This document shows, one piece after another, positions 27,987 through 37,422 of a stretch of 64,000 nucleotides of DNA. Position numbers and translations under genes: made by a program. How positions within the stretch are numbered: the stretch's first letter is position 1; every line of letters begins with the position of its first letter. This DNA comes from Leptospira montravelensis (GTDB lineage Bacteria; Spirochaetota; Leptospiria; Leptospirales; Leptospiraceae): contig NZ_RQFO01000017.1 of assembly GCF_004770045.1 (NCBI RefSeq), positions 558,001 through 622,000 on the forward strand, written 5' to 3'. The notes below the pieces were generated by a model. It was not told the origin of the DNA, ran no database searches, and was given only the letters and a program-made list of their open reading frames with translations.

Positions 27987-28718
27987 CTAATGGTAAACGG
28001 CGTCCTCACCTCGTAAATCTATAGAAACTACTTTTACGGCTTCTGATTCCATATAAGCCAAGGATGCGTATAATTTACGAAATACATTTAATTCTAACTT
28101 ATCACCTAGGTATACTTTTATAGAGTTAGGTGATTTTAAATACATGGTATAATTTCCGTCACGTTCAGAGACAAGTTCTGAAATTCTTGATTTGAGTGTT
28201 GGGTATAGAGAAAGAGCGTGTCGCATTTCTTTGGTGATGTCAAAAATTTGCCTGCCTTCTAGTTTGTTTTCCCCCACAGTGAACTGTCCACTAATCACAA
28301 TTAAGTGATCAGCTAACACTCGGTCTCTGGAAAGTATCTCCAGATTTTCATCCACTTCATATAGAGAACTTCCTACATGTATGACAAATTCGGCAACTTT
28401 CTCCTGTATGTTGATCATCAAAAATCCGTCGGGATCACGGGTGATTCTTACCTTACGAATCCTAGGATGATTCGAAAGTTGTTTCTCCCAATCCTTCCAA
28501 TTCCCAATGTTTGGGGCTTTTGGATCCACTCCCAAAAACTGAAACACCAGAGGAGGAGAGAGGGCCACAAGGCCTTGCCACTCCACACGAGCCACCGGTT
28601 TCACTGGTCTTGCCCAGCGAAAAATTAGTCCTAATGCCACAAGGCCCAGAAAGACTAAAAGGATAGGAATCACACGCCCAAATCGTTTTTCTTTGATTTC
28701 TTGGGGGGTGTCAACCAT
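27987..28718 (-). CDS. ftsQ: Cell division protein FtsQ (POTRA domain)
   Basis: A 243-residue bitopic protein: short cytoplasmic tail, transmembrane helix at about 15-34, then a periplasmic POTRA-like segment ([35 protein letters not shown]) and beta domain. FtsQ/DivIB links early and late divisome parts. Identity rests on this architecture plus position directly before ftsA and ftsZ. mur and ddl genes of the usual dcw cluster are not upstream in this window. Confidence 0.9.
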   Translation of the reverse strand: MVDTPQEIKEKRFGRVIPILLVFLGLVALGLIFRWARPVKPVARVEWQGLVALSPPLVFQFLGVDPKAPNIGNWKDWEKQLSNHPRIRKVRITRDPDGFLMINIQEKVAEFVIHVGSSLYEVDENLEILSRDRVLADHLIVISGQFTVGENKLEGRQIFDITKEMRHALSLYPTLKSRISELVSERDGNYTMYLKSPNSIKVYLGDKLELNVFRKLYASLAYMESEAVKVVSIDLRGEDAVYH

Positions 28719-28773
28719 ATATTAATTATGTCACATAGTTAGGTTGTTTGGAAAGCATTTAACAGGAAGGTAC

Positions 28774-28801
28774 AAAAAAAGGCCAGGCGAACCTGACCTT
28801 T
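28774..28801 (-). terminator. Intrinsic terminator of the exported 121-aa protein gene
   Basis: Minus strand: AAAGGTCAGG, loop TTCG, CCTGGCCTTT, then a run of T. Ten pairs including one G-U pair and a stable TTCG tetraloop make a strong Rho-independent terminator. It ends the 28834-29199 transcript before ftsQ. Confidence 0.85.
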
Positions 28802-28833
28802 CTCGCAATTCTCAAACGTAAGGTTTGAGGTGC

Positions 28834-29199
28834 TTAGTTTTGTGCTACCTGCATGGATCCTGAATGAAGGTCCATAGAGATAGTTTGGTATTTTTTGGCA
28901 TCTTTTTCAAGAGCCTCTGCACGGCGAAGAAGTTCTTTCTTCTCGTTCATTTGGCTAAGAGCCTTACCACCTCTAGTAGATCCTGCTCTGTCACGAAGTG
29001 CCTGAGCCATTTCTACTTTTTCTTTTGCGATGTTCGCAAGGTATTCCGAAACGGCAGATTTTTGCGCAGGAGTAGTTGCTTGTTCAATCATAGCAGACTC
29101 CAAAAGCTCTAATCTTTCGCTTGTATCCAAAGCGTGTAGGTTTGCTGTTGCAAGTCCCATTGCTAAGATCCCTGTTGCGATTATCTTTGTTGTTTTCAT
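28834..29199 (-). CDS. Small exported protein, 121 aa, function unknown
   Basis: N-terminal signal peptide MKTTKIIATGILAMGLATANLHA with an A-x-A-type cleavage site, then a fully helical, charged mature part of about 98 residues (LDTSERLELLESAMIEQ..., KEKVEMAQALRDRAGSTRGGKAL). Not recognised; a periplasmic coiled-coil protein is likely. The start has GAGAGG about five bases upstream. It is a single-gene unit with its own promoter (29247-29275), strong terminator, and a set of upstream palindromes, so it is probably tightly regulated. Confidence 0.8.
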   Translation of the reverse strand: MKTTKIIATGILAMGLATANLHALDTSERLELLESAMIEQATTPAQKSAVSEYLANIAKEKVEMAQALRDRAGSTRGGKALSQMNEKKELLRRAEALEKDAKKYQTISMDLHSGSMQVAQN

Positions 29200-29246
29200 G
29201 TGATCCTCTCTAGAGTGGGAACCTCTTTTTCCGATTCCCTATTTGT

Positions 29247-29275
29247 ATTCTATGACTCTAAGAATCTTCTGATAA
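29247..29275 (-). promoter_or_regulatory. Promoter of the exported 121-aa protein gene
   Basis: Minus strand: TTATCA (29275-29270), 17-bp spacer, TAGAAT (29252-29247). The nearest palindrome (29277-29290) directly abuts the -35. Confidence 0.5.
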
Positions 29276-29276
29276 G

Positions 29277-29383
29277 GATTAAATTCAATCGGAAATTACA
29301 AAGAATTTCCCCAATTAGGCCGCAAAAAAAGAAAAAAAGAGAAATCCGGATTAATATTAATCAATTTCAGATTAAATTTAATC
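29277..29383. promoter_or_regulatory. Three related 14-bp palindromes upstream of the exported protein gene
   Basis: GATTAATATTAATC (29349-29362) and GATTAAATTTAATC (29370-29383) are perfect palindromes with centres 21 bp apart, two helical turns. GATTAAATTCAATC (29277-29290) is a third copy with one symmetry break, next to the -35. The common form is GATTAAnnTTAATC. This looks like a multi-site operator for a dimeric regulator. The rest of 29200-29495 holds no gene. Confidence 0.6.
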
Positions 29384-29435
29384 TTTTGGATCCATAATTA
29401 GGTTCTAAACAGGAATTCAGACAGTTCTTACTAAA

Positions 29436-29463
29436 TAAAAAAACCCTCCGTAGAGGGTTTTTC
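29436..29463 (-). terminator. Intrinsic terminator after the caspase-fold gene
   Basis: AAACCCTC, loop CGTA, GAGGGTTT, with A-tract before and T-tract after, so it can work on both strands. On the minus strand it lies 33 bases after the stop of the protease gene. Confidence 0.85.
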
Positions 29464-29495
29464 CAACTTTCCAAGACAGGTTGAAAGTTTTTAAA

Positions 29496-31205
29496 TCAGT
29501 ACTTTGTCTTCGTATAACTCAATTTTTTATTGAGAATGATGTCCACATTGGTCACTTCTCCCGGTTTGACATGGATTTCTGAATTTTCCAATTTCATCTC
29601 TTCCATGAAACTAGCTCGGATTTCATATTTCCCTGGTTTTAAGTTCGTGAACCAAAAGTATCCATCTTTGTCTGTAGTAACTTTAAAGATTTGGTTTGTA
29701 GAAACCACGGTCGGCATATAAATCGGGTGCTTTTCAATGGGGTTGTCTAGGGTTTTATAGAACACTCGCCCACGAATGGCTCCAAATCCGTCCATTGAGT
29801 TAATCGCATCCACAGTCACCGTTTGTTTCGGAATCACAGCCGTAGCTGTTTTGTAAATGGGATACTTATCCGCACGAATCTCGATTTGGTGGACCCCTGC
29901 AGGAAGGTTATCGATTTTCACATTGTAGATATCTCCCTGGATGAGAGTTCCATTTTTGGTCACGGATCCCCAGATTTTTGATTTCTCTGTTGTGACTTGG
30001 GATGTGTATTCCTGATCATCCACTAGGACTTTGATCGACCTTATTTTCTCTTCTGCCGGTGATGATTTTAGTTTTCCCTGTTTGTTGAGAAGGTCGTATG
30101 GCGACTTGGTGGCCGCTCCCCCGTAAGATTTATCTTTGATGATAGAAGTACGAATGAGGATACTTCCTGTTGTGATAGAAGGAGGTGCCGGTGGTTCCAC
30201 TTCTGTGATGGGGGGAATGACCACTGTAGTATCGTTGGCAGGAGTGGGTTCTGGCTCAGGTGCTACAGGTGGGGGAGTTGTATTGTTATGATTCGGTGTT
30301 GTGGTTTCCACTGGTGTGATGGGAACATTGATCACAACATTCGGTGGTTTTGGTGGAGGATTTTGTGGTTTTGGCGAACCAGACAAAAAGATTCCTGCCG
30401 CATTCCCTGAAACTTGGGGAGTCTGTTCATGGTTGAACTGGCGTGCCATTTTGACGGTTTCTTCCTTTGCCACAAAGAAGGCTTCGAGAGCTGTCACAAC
30501 ACTATCGTTATTGAGGTCCGCTTTTTCTAGGGCATTTCCAAAATTGTAAGTAAAAATACCGTGGTTGATGGTCCCACCCACTTCAATGGAAGTTTGGTCA
30601 TCATCGGAGGATGAAATGACCGCTTTGTCTTGGAAGAAATAATCTTCCGCATTTTGGCGCACTACCCCGTCATTTCCTTGGGCAATCGGAATTTCTGCTG
30701 CACCTCGGGTATTTTTTCCTTTTTTAGCAATCCCACCTGAATAACAGCAATCCATCACAAGGACAGTTTTTTGGGATTTGATATCAGTTAAAAATTCATT
30801 AAGTTCTTCATCGGAAATATGCGGGCGATCATAACAAATGAGGTAGTTACGCATTCCATTTTTTGCCTTCGCATCTTTCATATACATTCCGTGGCCGGAA
30901 AAATACAAAAAGACAGAATCTTCTTTTCCAACAACCTTACCCAATTGGGAAATCGCATTTTTTACGTTGTCGCGAGTGACCATAGAACCTAACAGGACTT
31001 TGATATCCTTGAAGTTCCCTTTTTTTTGAATTTTTTCTTTTAGGAAGTTTGCGTCTGCTTCACAAAGATTTAACTCAGGGATTTTTGCTGTGTTCCCTTT
31101 GTAGTTAGTTCCAATAAACAACGCATAGCGGTTCTGCCCAAACACCGGTAATCCGATGAGATAGGCCGTTAGAATACAAACAAATATGTTTCGAAACGAA
31201 AACAT
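29496..31205 (-). CDS. Secreted caspase-fold (C14) protease with Pro-rich linker and beta domains
   Basis: A 569-residue exported protein. Signal peptide MFSFRNIFVCILTAYLIGLPVFG, then a caspase/metacaspase domain with the catalytic histidine H105 (YFSGHG) and cysteine C154 (MDCCYSGG). An EF-hand-like loop (DLNNDSVVTALE) follows near residue 232. Residues about 280-350 are a Pro/Thr-rich linker, followed by a PEGA-like beta segment (PAGVHQIEIRADKYPIYKT) and a carboxypeptidase-regulatory-like domain (GYFWFTNLKPGKYEIRA). Catalytic residues are intact. Substrate unknown. It has its own terminator and follows the SGNH gene by 59 bases. Confidence 0.85.
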   Translation of the reverse strand: MFSFRNIFVCILTAYLIGLPVFGQNRYALFIGTNYKGNTAKIPELNLCEADANFLKEKIQKKGNFKDIKVLLGSMVTRDNVKNAISQLGKVVGKEDSVFLYFSGHGMYMKDAKAKNGMRNYLICYDRPHISDEELNEFLTDIKSQKTVLVMDCCYSGGIAKKGKNTRGAAEIPIAQGNDGVVRQNAEDYFFQDKAVISSSDDDQTSIEVGGTINHGIFTYNFGNALEKADLNNDSVVTALEAFFVAKEETVKMARQFNHEQTPQVSGNAAGIFLSGSPKPQNPPPKPPNVVINVPITPVETTTPNHNNTTPPPVAPEPEPTPANDTTVVIPPITEVEPPAPPSITTGSILIRTSIIKDKSYGGAATKSPYDLLNKQGKLKSSPAEEKIRSIKVLVDDQEYTSQVTTEKSKIWGSVTKNGTLIQGDIYNVKIDNLPAGVHQIEIRADKYPIYKTATAVIPKQTVTVDAINSMDGFGAIRGRVFYKTLDNPIEKHPIYMPTVVSTNQIFKVTTDKDGYFWFTNLKPGKYEIRASFMEEMKLENSEIHVKPGEVTNVDIILNKKLSYTKTKY

Positions 31206-31264
31206 GATTGGGTTTCCTCTTATCCGGATGGAGTGCCTTATTCTCCATTACCGGAAATCGGAAA

Positions 31265-32542
31265 TCAATTGGATTTTTCTTTCGAATGCAAAAAACGGAA
31301 CACCTGTGGAAGAACCGAATTGCGGAACTCTTCGTTTACCCGTTTTTCTCCTCGGCAATCGTAATGGATATTATCTACAAATCGGTCACTGGGGTAGGAA
31401 GATTCGGGAAAGAAAAAGAGTTTGGACTCTGGATTTTCTCTAAAAAATAGTTTTAAATCGACAAGTAGGTCTTTGGATTCCTGGGACTCTTGTTTTTCCA
31501 AAATCCAAGGCATATAAACCAATCCAAATTCAATCCCTTGTGCTTTGGTGTATTCAATCAATTCTTTCAAAACAATAAAGTCAGGTTTTTCATAGACATA
31601 TGGTTTTGGATTTTTTAATTCCTCATCCAATTCTTTTCGAATCCTATCTTTGGAAAATAATACAAGTTCTGGTTTCAATCGATTGGAAATGTTATACTTT
31701 CCGAAATGACGAGTGATTTGGTCTTCAATGGTAAGATTGTCCTCTAATTGTGAAGAAGCAGGTTTACAAAGTCCCGCTTCTACATTTTCACAAGACTCAC
31801 AAAAGAGAGATCGTTCTTTGTAATTTTTATCTACTTTCCAATTGGTTTGGCTAAGAGCATTGCGAATGGCTCCGTGAAACCTATATGATTCATACAACAA
31901 TGGGGCAGCTTTGGAAAGAATAAACAACCTTTCCACACCAGAATATTGATTGGATAGTTCTGCAAAAGTAAATTGGTGGAGGTATCTGTGACCAAAAAAT
32001 TCCCAAAGGATTTGGTTTGCATCCTCCTGTTTTCCACTGTAACTAATGATATTGTTAGGAGTGGCTGTCCGAAAAAAATTCTTTTCGATTCCTTCGTTCC
32101 ACCGGCGATTCAAATAAGCAGAAATGGATTCGTTTTCTTTTACCGACTTGGCATCGGGGTCATAAAGTGGAGGCCCATATCCCGTAGAATATAACTTAGG
32201 CGACGCAGCAAACAATACCATTTTTGGTTTGGTATTTCCCTTTTTTAAATATTTTTCCAAAAAGAAACGATAGTATTTTGGGCCCATCGCAGGCAAACTA
32301 TGGTTATAAACAGAATATTCTGTCTCGGAATCTTTTGGATATCCAGCTAGAGCCATTGACCTAGAATCACCTAACACGATGATATCGGCATCGCCTTTTC
32401 CCGATTCGACAAAATTTTTCTTTAGGTTTACAAAAAAGATTTCGGGTTGTTCCAAATAATGGATTCCAGTGAATCGCACCACAAGTTCCAAAACCAAAAA
32501 AAAGAAGAGAGATATTCCAATTCCTAAAAATTTAGAACGCAA
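31265..32542 (-). CDS. SGNH/GDSL-like membrane-anchored protein, MBOAT partner (DUF1574-like)
   Basis: A 425-residue protein with an N-terminal membrane helix (about 5-26). GDSRSMAL at residues 58-65 holds the block-I serine of SGNH-like hydrolases, and DNIHYDC (D390, H393) the Asp-x-x-His block V. Such proteins work beside MBOAT acyltransferases to move acyl groups onto polysaccharides (AlgI/AlgJ-, DltB/DltD-like logic). The gene overlaps the MBOAT stop by 11 bases, which supports a joint role. The substrate is unknown. Confidence 0.75.
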   Translation of the reverse strand: MRSKFLGIGISLFFFLVLELVVRFTGIHYLEQPEIFFVNLKKNFVESGKGDADIIVLGDSRSMALAGYPKDSETEYSVYNHSLPAMGPKYYRFFLEKYLKKGNTKPKMVLFAASPKLYSTGYGPPLYDPDAKSVKENESISAYLNRRWNEGIEKNFFRTATPNNIISYSGKQEDANQILWEFFGHRYLHQFTFAELSNQYSGVERLFILSKAAPLLYESYRFHGAIRNALSQTNWKVDKNYKERSLFCESCENVEAGLCKPASSQLEDNLTIEDQITRHFGKYNISNRLKPELVLFSKDRIRKELDEELKNPKPYVYEKPDFIVLKELIEYTKAQGIEFGLVYMPWILEKQESQESKDLLVDLKLFFRENPESKLFFFPESSYPSDRFVDNIHYDCRGEKRVNEEFRNSVLPQVFRFLHSKEKSN

Positions 32543-34088
32543 AGTAAATTACCTCCTTTCCAAAAATCCCACGAGTAAGAATGAGAAATCCCATTAATGA
32601 TAAAACTAAGGCTTGAAATATAGGATGTATTAAAAAGATCCAATATCTTTCTTTTTTAAAATAGGTAATTCCATCTAAAATCAATAGTGGCAAAAAGATT
32701 CGGATGTATTCACCCAAAATTCCAGCCATATCTTTTATATTGTTATTTGGATGTAGATCCCAACTCCAAACAAAAAGGAATTTTTTCATATAAAGAAACA
32801 TCATTTGTGCATCGTATGAACGGAAGGCTAAACCGCTAAAGGCAACCAACATATAAATCAAAACTCGACTAGATGTCCCCGAAAGAAAACTGATAAGTTT
32901 ATCTTTTAAGGTAGGAGATTCCGGGGTTACAGGTTCTGTTTTTTCTTCTTTCTTTTTGGCAAAACCAATTAAGTAAACTAAAGTATAAACACCTTGTAAA
33001 CATCCCCAAGTGATAAAGGTCCAATTGGCTCCGTGCCAAAGCCCCGACAAGAAAAAGATAATAAATAAGTTTCTATACTGTGCGAATTTTCCATATTTAC
33101 TTCCCCCTAAGGAAATATAAATATAATCTCGATACCACCTATTGAGTGTTACATGCCAGCGATTCCAAAACTCTGTTGGTGTTTTAGAAAATTCGGGAGT
33201 TTCAAAATTTACAGTCAGTGTGACTCCAAGTAGCCTAGAGATCCCTAGAGCAATAAAGGAATAACCAGCAAAGTCACAATAAATCTGAGGTAAAAATAAA
33301 ACGGCTCCAGCAAAAATTTGAGATCCATCTAAGGTTTGGATGATTTCTGGATTTTGAGTGTATAATGATTTTCCTGCTAGGAATACTTGGTCTACATAAG
33401 TTGCCAAGTTATCAGCAACATACACCTTCATAAAGTAACCTAGCAAAATGTCATACAGGCCTTTCTGCACTCCCTCCCAAGTAGGAAACTTTGGTTTTTT
33501 TAATTGAGGCAGAAGGTCTTGTGCTCTTTCGATCGGTCCTGCCACCAGTTGTGGAAAATAATTCACAAACAAAGCAAAATCAAAAAAGTCTCTTTCTGCT
33601 TTGATTTGTCTGCGAAACACATCGATGGTATAGGACATGGTTTGGAAGGTATAAAAACTAATTCCCACAGGAAGGATGATATTTCTAAGTAAATAGGTAT
33701 TGGAATTAGTGGCTTCCGTAGATCCCAACCATAAAGCTATTTGGTTCCATGAATCAATGAGGTTCACTGCGAAAAAATCGTAGTACTTCATGGTAAAAAG
33801 TAGGCCCAAGTTGGCTACTATGGAAACTGATAGATAAAGACGACGACGAATTTGGTTTTCTGTACCTTCGATGAGAATGGCAGCACCGTAATCAATGATG
33901 GTACTAATGAGAATGAGTGTGAGAAAAAACCATTCCCACCATCCATAAAAAAAATACGATGCAAGAAGTAACCATAGGTTTTGTGCGCGGTATGCCCATT
34001 TCTGTTTTCCGGCAAACCATCCGAATCCCAAGAAGATCGCATACACGACCACAAAGAATAACAAAAAGACAAAGGTGTTAAAAAGCAT
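32532..34088 (-). CDS. MBOAT-family O-acyltransferase (AlgI-like)
   Basis: A 518-residue polytopic membrane protein. Family marks: PQLVAGPIERAQDLLPQL, the FWNRWHVTLNRWYRDYIYISLGGSK block, and the catalytic-histidine segment GLWHGANWTFI. AlgI/DltB-type MBOATs move acyl groups across the membrane for O-acetylation of exported or surface glycans. Ten or more helices are visible. It overlaps its SGNH partner by 11 bases. ATG at 34088 begins the first helix. Confidence 0.93.
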   Translation of the reverse strand: MLFNTFVFLLFFVVVYAIFLGFGWFAGKQKWAYRAQNLWLLLASYFFYGWWEWFFLTLILISTIIDYGAAILIEGTENQIRRRLYLSVSIVANLGLLFTMKYYDFFAVNLIDSWNQIALWLGSTEATNSNTYLLRNIILPVGISFYTFQTMSYTIDVFRRQIKAERDFFDFALFVNYFPQLVAGPIERAQDLLPQLKKPKFPTWEGVQKGLYDILLGYFMKVYVADNLATYVDQVFLAGKSLYTQNPEIIQTLDGSQIFAGAVLFLPQIYCDFAGYSFIALGISRLLGVTLTVNFETPEFSKTPTEFWNRWHVTLNRWYRDYIYISLGGSKYGKFAQYRNLFIIFFLSGLWHGANWTFITWGCLQGVYTLVYLIGFAKKKEEKTEPVTPESPTLKDKLISFLSGTSSRVLIYMLVAFSGLAFRSYDAQMMFLYMKKFLFVWSWDLHPNNNIKDMAGILGEYIRIFLPLLILDGITYFKKERYWIFLIHPIFQALVLSLMGFLILTRGIFGKEVIYFAF

Positions 34089-34189
34089 CGGTCTTCGTAA
34101 GTATTTCCAGAACGCCGATTCTGTAAAATTGAAAAAATGAGGGTAAAATTGGGAATCTTATCGTTGACCCGTTCGGATTTGCAGAAATC

Positions 34190-36055
34190 TTGAGAGTTAC
34201 CTTGGATCTACATTCGGAACTCAAAACCAAATTCGGTTTTTCGGAATTTCGCCCAGGCCAAGAAGAGGCCATTCGTTCCGTTTTGAATGGCGAAGACACT
34301 TTAGCAATTTTGCCAACAGGTGCTGGAAAATCTCTAATCTACCAACTTCCTGCAACCATCCAGAAAGACAAACTAACACTAGTTATTTCCCCACTCATCG
34401 CCTTAATGAAAGACCAAACAGAGAGTTTGCTTGCCAAAGGAATTCCTGCTGCTTTTTGTAATTCCACACAAGATGAAGTCGAACAAATGACCATCCTTGC
34501 TAAATCGGTGAAAGGAGAAATTCGAGTCCTTCTTGTTTCTCCAGAAAGAGCACTTTCCAATGGATTCCTTCGTATCTTTCGAGAACTAGATTTATTTGCT
34601 CTTGTAGTGGATGAAGCACATTGTGTTTCGCAATGGGGCCATGACTTTCGTCCCGAATACCGCCAAATCCATATTTTGCGGGAACGCCACCCTCGCCCCA
34701 ATTTTCCAATTTTAGCGTTAACTGCCACTGCGACAAAAAAAGTCCAATCCGATGTGCAAGCAGCACTGGGGATGAAATCTCCGAATGTGGTTCTATCTAC
34801 CTTTTATAGACCCAATTTAAAATTCAGTGTAGAATATCCATCTGCCGAAAGGGACAAAGCCGATAGACTCATCGAACTTTTAGAGCCTTGGAAAGATGGA
34901 AGAAAATTTCCGGGTCGTGCCATTGTTTACTGCGCCACTCGGAAAAAAACTGACGAAGTGTATGATCTACTAAAAGACTTTGGTTTCTCTGTGGGAAAAT
35001 ACCATGCAGGACGAACGGATGGAATTCGAGAACGAACTCAAAATGCATATACTTCTGGAAAAGTACCCATCCTTGTGGCTACCAATGCTTTTGGGATGGG
35101 GATGGACCAACCTGATGTTCGTTTGGTGGTGCATTACCAAGTTCCTGCCTCACTCGAAGCCTATTACCAAGAAGCTGGTCGTGCTGGAAGAGATGGACTA
35201 AATTCGGAATGTGTGTTGTTTTTTAAAGCGGGTGATGTGGCCACACAAGCCTTTATGTTATCCAAAGAAACAAACTTCAAAGGGGGAGATACTCTTCTCA
35301 AATACATTAAGGAATATGCAAATAAAGAAGAATGTAGGCAGGTTCAACTTTGTTCCTACTTTGGTGAAACCATTTCTCCTTGTGGAAGTTGTGATATTTG
35401 TACTGAGGTGGGAACAAATCTCCATCGTTCTCATTTTTTAAAATCGGAAGCAGCCAAAGTCCAAAAGAAAAATGAAAAAAGGGAATACCCTCTTTCTGAT
35501 TGGGAAGAAGAAACCATTCAAAATTTTTTAAAAGAACATCCTGCTGTATTTGGAAAAACCATCATCGCGAAAACTCTTGTGGGCAAACGTACAAAAGATG
35601 TCCTAAGATACAGAATGGAAAGAAATCCTTTCCACGGAAAATTGGATGGAATTCCAGAAGAAGCAGTGATCGCAAAATTAGAAACTTGGGTGGAAGAAAA
35701 AAAAGTTCTGGTGGCCGGAGCCAAATACCCAAAACTTTATTTGCCTAATTTTTCTAAAATAAAACAGAAAGTAAGCACATCTAACTCTGATGATACGAAC
35801 TCTTCGCCATCAAAAACAAAAAAACCACCCACTCTCAATTCTCAAATATTAAAAGAGCTTATTAACTACCGAGATCGTAAGGCCAGACAACTCAAATGGA
35901 AAAAGTTTATGGTGTTTCAAAACCCTGTCCTCAAACGAATTGCAGAAAGAAAACCAAGAACTCTTTCGGAACTGGAAGGCACAAAAGGTGTGGGACCGGC
36001 AAAAGTAGAACGGTTCGGAAATGATATCATTGAAATCTTATCCAAATGGGACTAA
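34190..36055 (+). CDS. recQ: ATP-dependent DNA helicase RecQ
   Basis: A 3'-5' superfamily-2 DNA helicase of 621 residues. Motif 0 FRPGQEEAI (20-28), Walker A TGAGKS (43-48), DEAH (141-144) with [13 protein letters not shown], and motif [12 protein letters not shown] are clear. The RecQ zinc-binding cysteines appear as [11 protein letters not shown] and PCGSCDIC, and an HRDC domain closes the protein ([19 protein letters not shown] ... [11 protein letters not shown]). Starts are TTG at 34190 or 34202, neither with a strong Shine-Dalgarno. Confidence 0.96.
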   Translation: MRVTLDLHSELKTKFGFSEFRPGQEEAIRSVLNGEDTLAILPTGAGKSLIYQLPATIQKDKLTLVISPLIALMKDQTESLLAKGIPAAFCNSTQDEVEQMTILAKSVKGEIRVLLVSPERALSNGFLRIFRELDLFALVVDEAHCVSQWGHDFRPEYRQIHILRERHPRPNFPILALTATATKKVQSDVQAALGMKSPNVVLSTFYRPNLKFSVEYPSAERDKADRLIELLEPWKDGRKFPGRAIVYCATRKKTDEVYDLLKDFGFSVGKYHAGRTDGIRERTQNAYTSGKVPILVATNAFGMGMDQPDVRLVVHYQVPASLEAYYQEAGRAGRDGLNSECVLFFKAGDVATQAFMLSKETNFKGGDTLLKYIKEYANKEECRQVQLCSYFGETISPCGSCDICTEVGTNLHRSHFLKSEAAKVQKKNEKREYPLSDWEEETIQNFLKEHPAVFGKTIIAKTLVGKRTKDVLRYRMERNPFHGKLDGIPEEAVIAKLETWVEEKKVLVAGAKYPKLYLPNFSKIKQKVSTSNSDDTNSSPSKTKKPPTLNSQILKELINYRDRKARQLKWKKFMVFQNPVLKRIAERKPRTLSELEGTKGVGPAKVERFGNDIIEILSKWD

Positions 36056-36152
36056 GATTCTAATTTTTTTTTCCGTACCTTTGGAACTTGCGAACAGGGT
36101 TCTAGACTCTCGAATCCAAAGTAAATTCCCTTGAAACTTTCCATGACTCTTA

Positions 36153-36166
36153 GAATCTGCAGATTC
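36153..36166. promoter_or_regulatory. Perfect 14-bp palindrome before the dihydroorotase gene
   Basis: GAATCTGCAGATTC is perfectly self-complementary and lies 11 bases before the ATG. A TTGAAA (36131-36136) and TAGAAT (36151-36156) flank it but are only 14 bp apart, so the promoter is not firm. A regulator site is possible. Confidence 0.35.
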
Positions 36167-36177
36167 ATAGGGGCAAA

Positions 36178-37422
36178 ATGGAAAAAATTGCAGGGAAAAT
36201 CGTCACTCATGAAAGGGAATTTGAAGGTACGATTGAATTTGATTCAAGTACTGGACTCATCACAGGAGTGAAAGAAGGAATTGATCTTGATGCTCATCAG
36301 TTTTCTGAAGGTTCGGTAATTTTTCCCGGTTTTGGTGATATCCACATCCATGCAAGAGAAGACGTAAGTGGAAAACATACTTACAAAGAAGATTTTATTT
36401 CAGCCGGGAATGCTGCGATCAACGGAGGTGTGATCCACGTAGCGGATATGCCAAACAATCCCGTTCCTCCCATCGATGATGAGTCATATTCCGCCAAACA
36501 AGCGCTCACTAAAAAAGCACCTATTCATATTACCTTGTATGCAGGTATCGGTCCTCATACTAAACCTTTGGAAAAAAAAGTTCCCTATAAAGTGTTTATG
36601 GGCCCTTCCATTGGAGAATTATTTTTTCATGACAATGCTTCCTTAGAAGAAGTGATCAAACACTACGTAGGCCAAGACATAAGTTTCCATTGTGAAGACC
36701 CGGAGATTTTAGTAGCCAACCAATCACAACCCACTCATGAAAAAAGACGTCCCAAAGAAGCAGAAACAGTAGCTACTGATTTTGCATTGTATTTAATCGA
36801 AAAATACAATCTGAAAGGAAAACTCTGTCATTATTCTACAAAAGATGGTCTTTCAAAAATCATCGCTGCTAAAAAAAGAGGAGTGAATGTAACTTGTGAA
36901 GTGACACCCACTCATTTGATGTTTGATACAGATATGTTAACAGAAACCAATCACAAGTGGTTTCAAATGAATCCACCACTTCGAGGAAAAGAAGACCGAG
37001 AAGCAATGGTCCAAGGAATTTTGAATGGACATATCGACTACTTAGCAACAGACCATGCCCCGCATTCCATAGAAGAAAAACAAAAAGGGACAAGTGGAAT
37101 CTCACAACTGGACACTTATGGACTATTTGTAACCTATATGATACTCAAATTAAACATTCCTATGACTACTGTAGCAAAAATTTGCGCCAAAAATCCGGGA
37201 GAGTTCGTAGCACCCTACTTACCTGACAAATTTGGCAAGGGTGTTGGAATTATTAATCAAGGTTATGCGGCGAATTTTTCTGTCTTAAATTTAAAAAAAC
37301 CAGTTGAATTTAAAAAATCAATGGTTAAAAGTAAGTCCGGTTGGTCACCCTTTGAAGGATTCCAATTTCCGGGATCTATCGAAGCAGTTTACTTTTTAGG
37401 CAAAGAAATACATGCAAAATGA
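36178..37422 (+). CDS. pyrC: Dihydroorotase-type amidohydrolase
   Basis: Likely catalyses the reversible cyclisation of carbamoyl-aspartate to dihydroorotate in pyrimidine synthesis. At 414 residues it fits class I enzymes. Metal motif GDIHIHAR (H56, H58, R60), MPNN (91-94), a lysine in YKVFMG (K138) that may be the bridging residue, HCED (H171), the CHYST segment, and ATDHAPH near 293 with the final metal aspartate. Substrate is not proven, since allantoinases and hydantoinases share this fold. Stop overlaps the next gene by 11 bases. Symbol is tentative between pyrC and its paralogues. Confidence 0.85.
   Translation: MEKIAGKIVTHEREFEGTIEFDSSTGLITGVKEGIDLDAHQFSEGSVIFPGFGDIHIHAREDVSGKHTYKEDFISAGNAAINGGVIHVADMPNNPVPPIDDESYSAKQALTKKAPIHITLYAGIGPHTKPLEKKVPYKVFMGPSIGELFFHDNASLEEVIKHYVGQDISFHCEDPEILVANQSQPTHEKRRPKEAETVATDFALYLIEKYNLKGKLCHYSTKDGLSKIIAAKKRGVNVTCEVTPTHLMFDTDMLTETNHKWFQMNPPLRGKEDREAMVQGILNGHIDYLATDHAPHSIEEKQKGTSGISQLDTYGLFVTYMILKLNIPMTTVAKICAKNPGEFVAPYLPDKFGKGVGIINQGYAANFSVLNLKKPVEFKKSMVKSKSGWSPFEGFQFPGSIEAVYFLGKEIHAK

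Noticed and set aside
31215..31255. CCGG/TGGAG/CTCCA partial repeat between the SGNH and protease genes
   Set aside because: Interrupted, short stem with no U-tract; neither a convincing terminator nor an operator.
36869..37105. 78-codon minus-strand frame with aromatic, Leu-rich sequence
   Set aside because: Antisense of the conserved dihydroorotase active-site region; no start signals.
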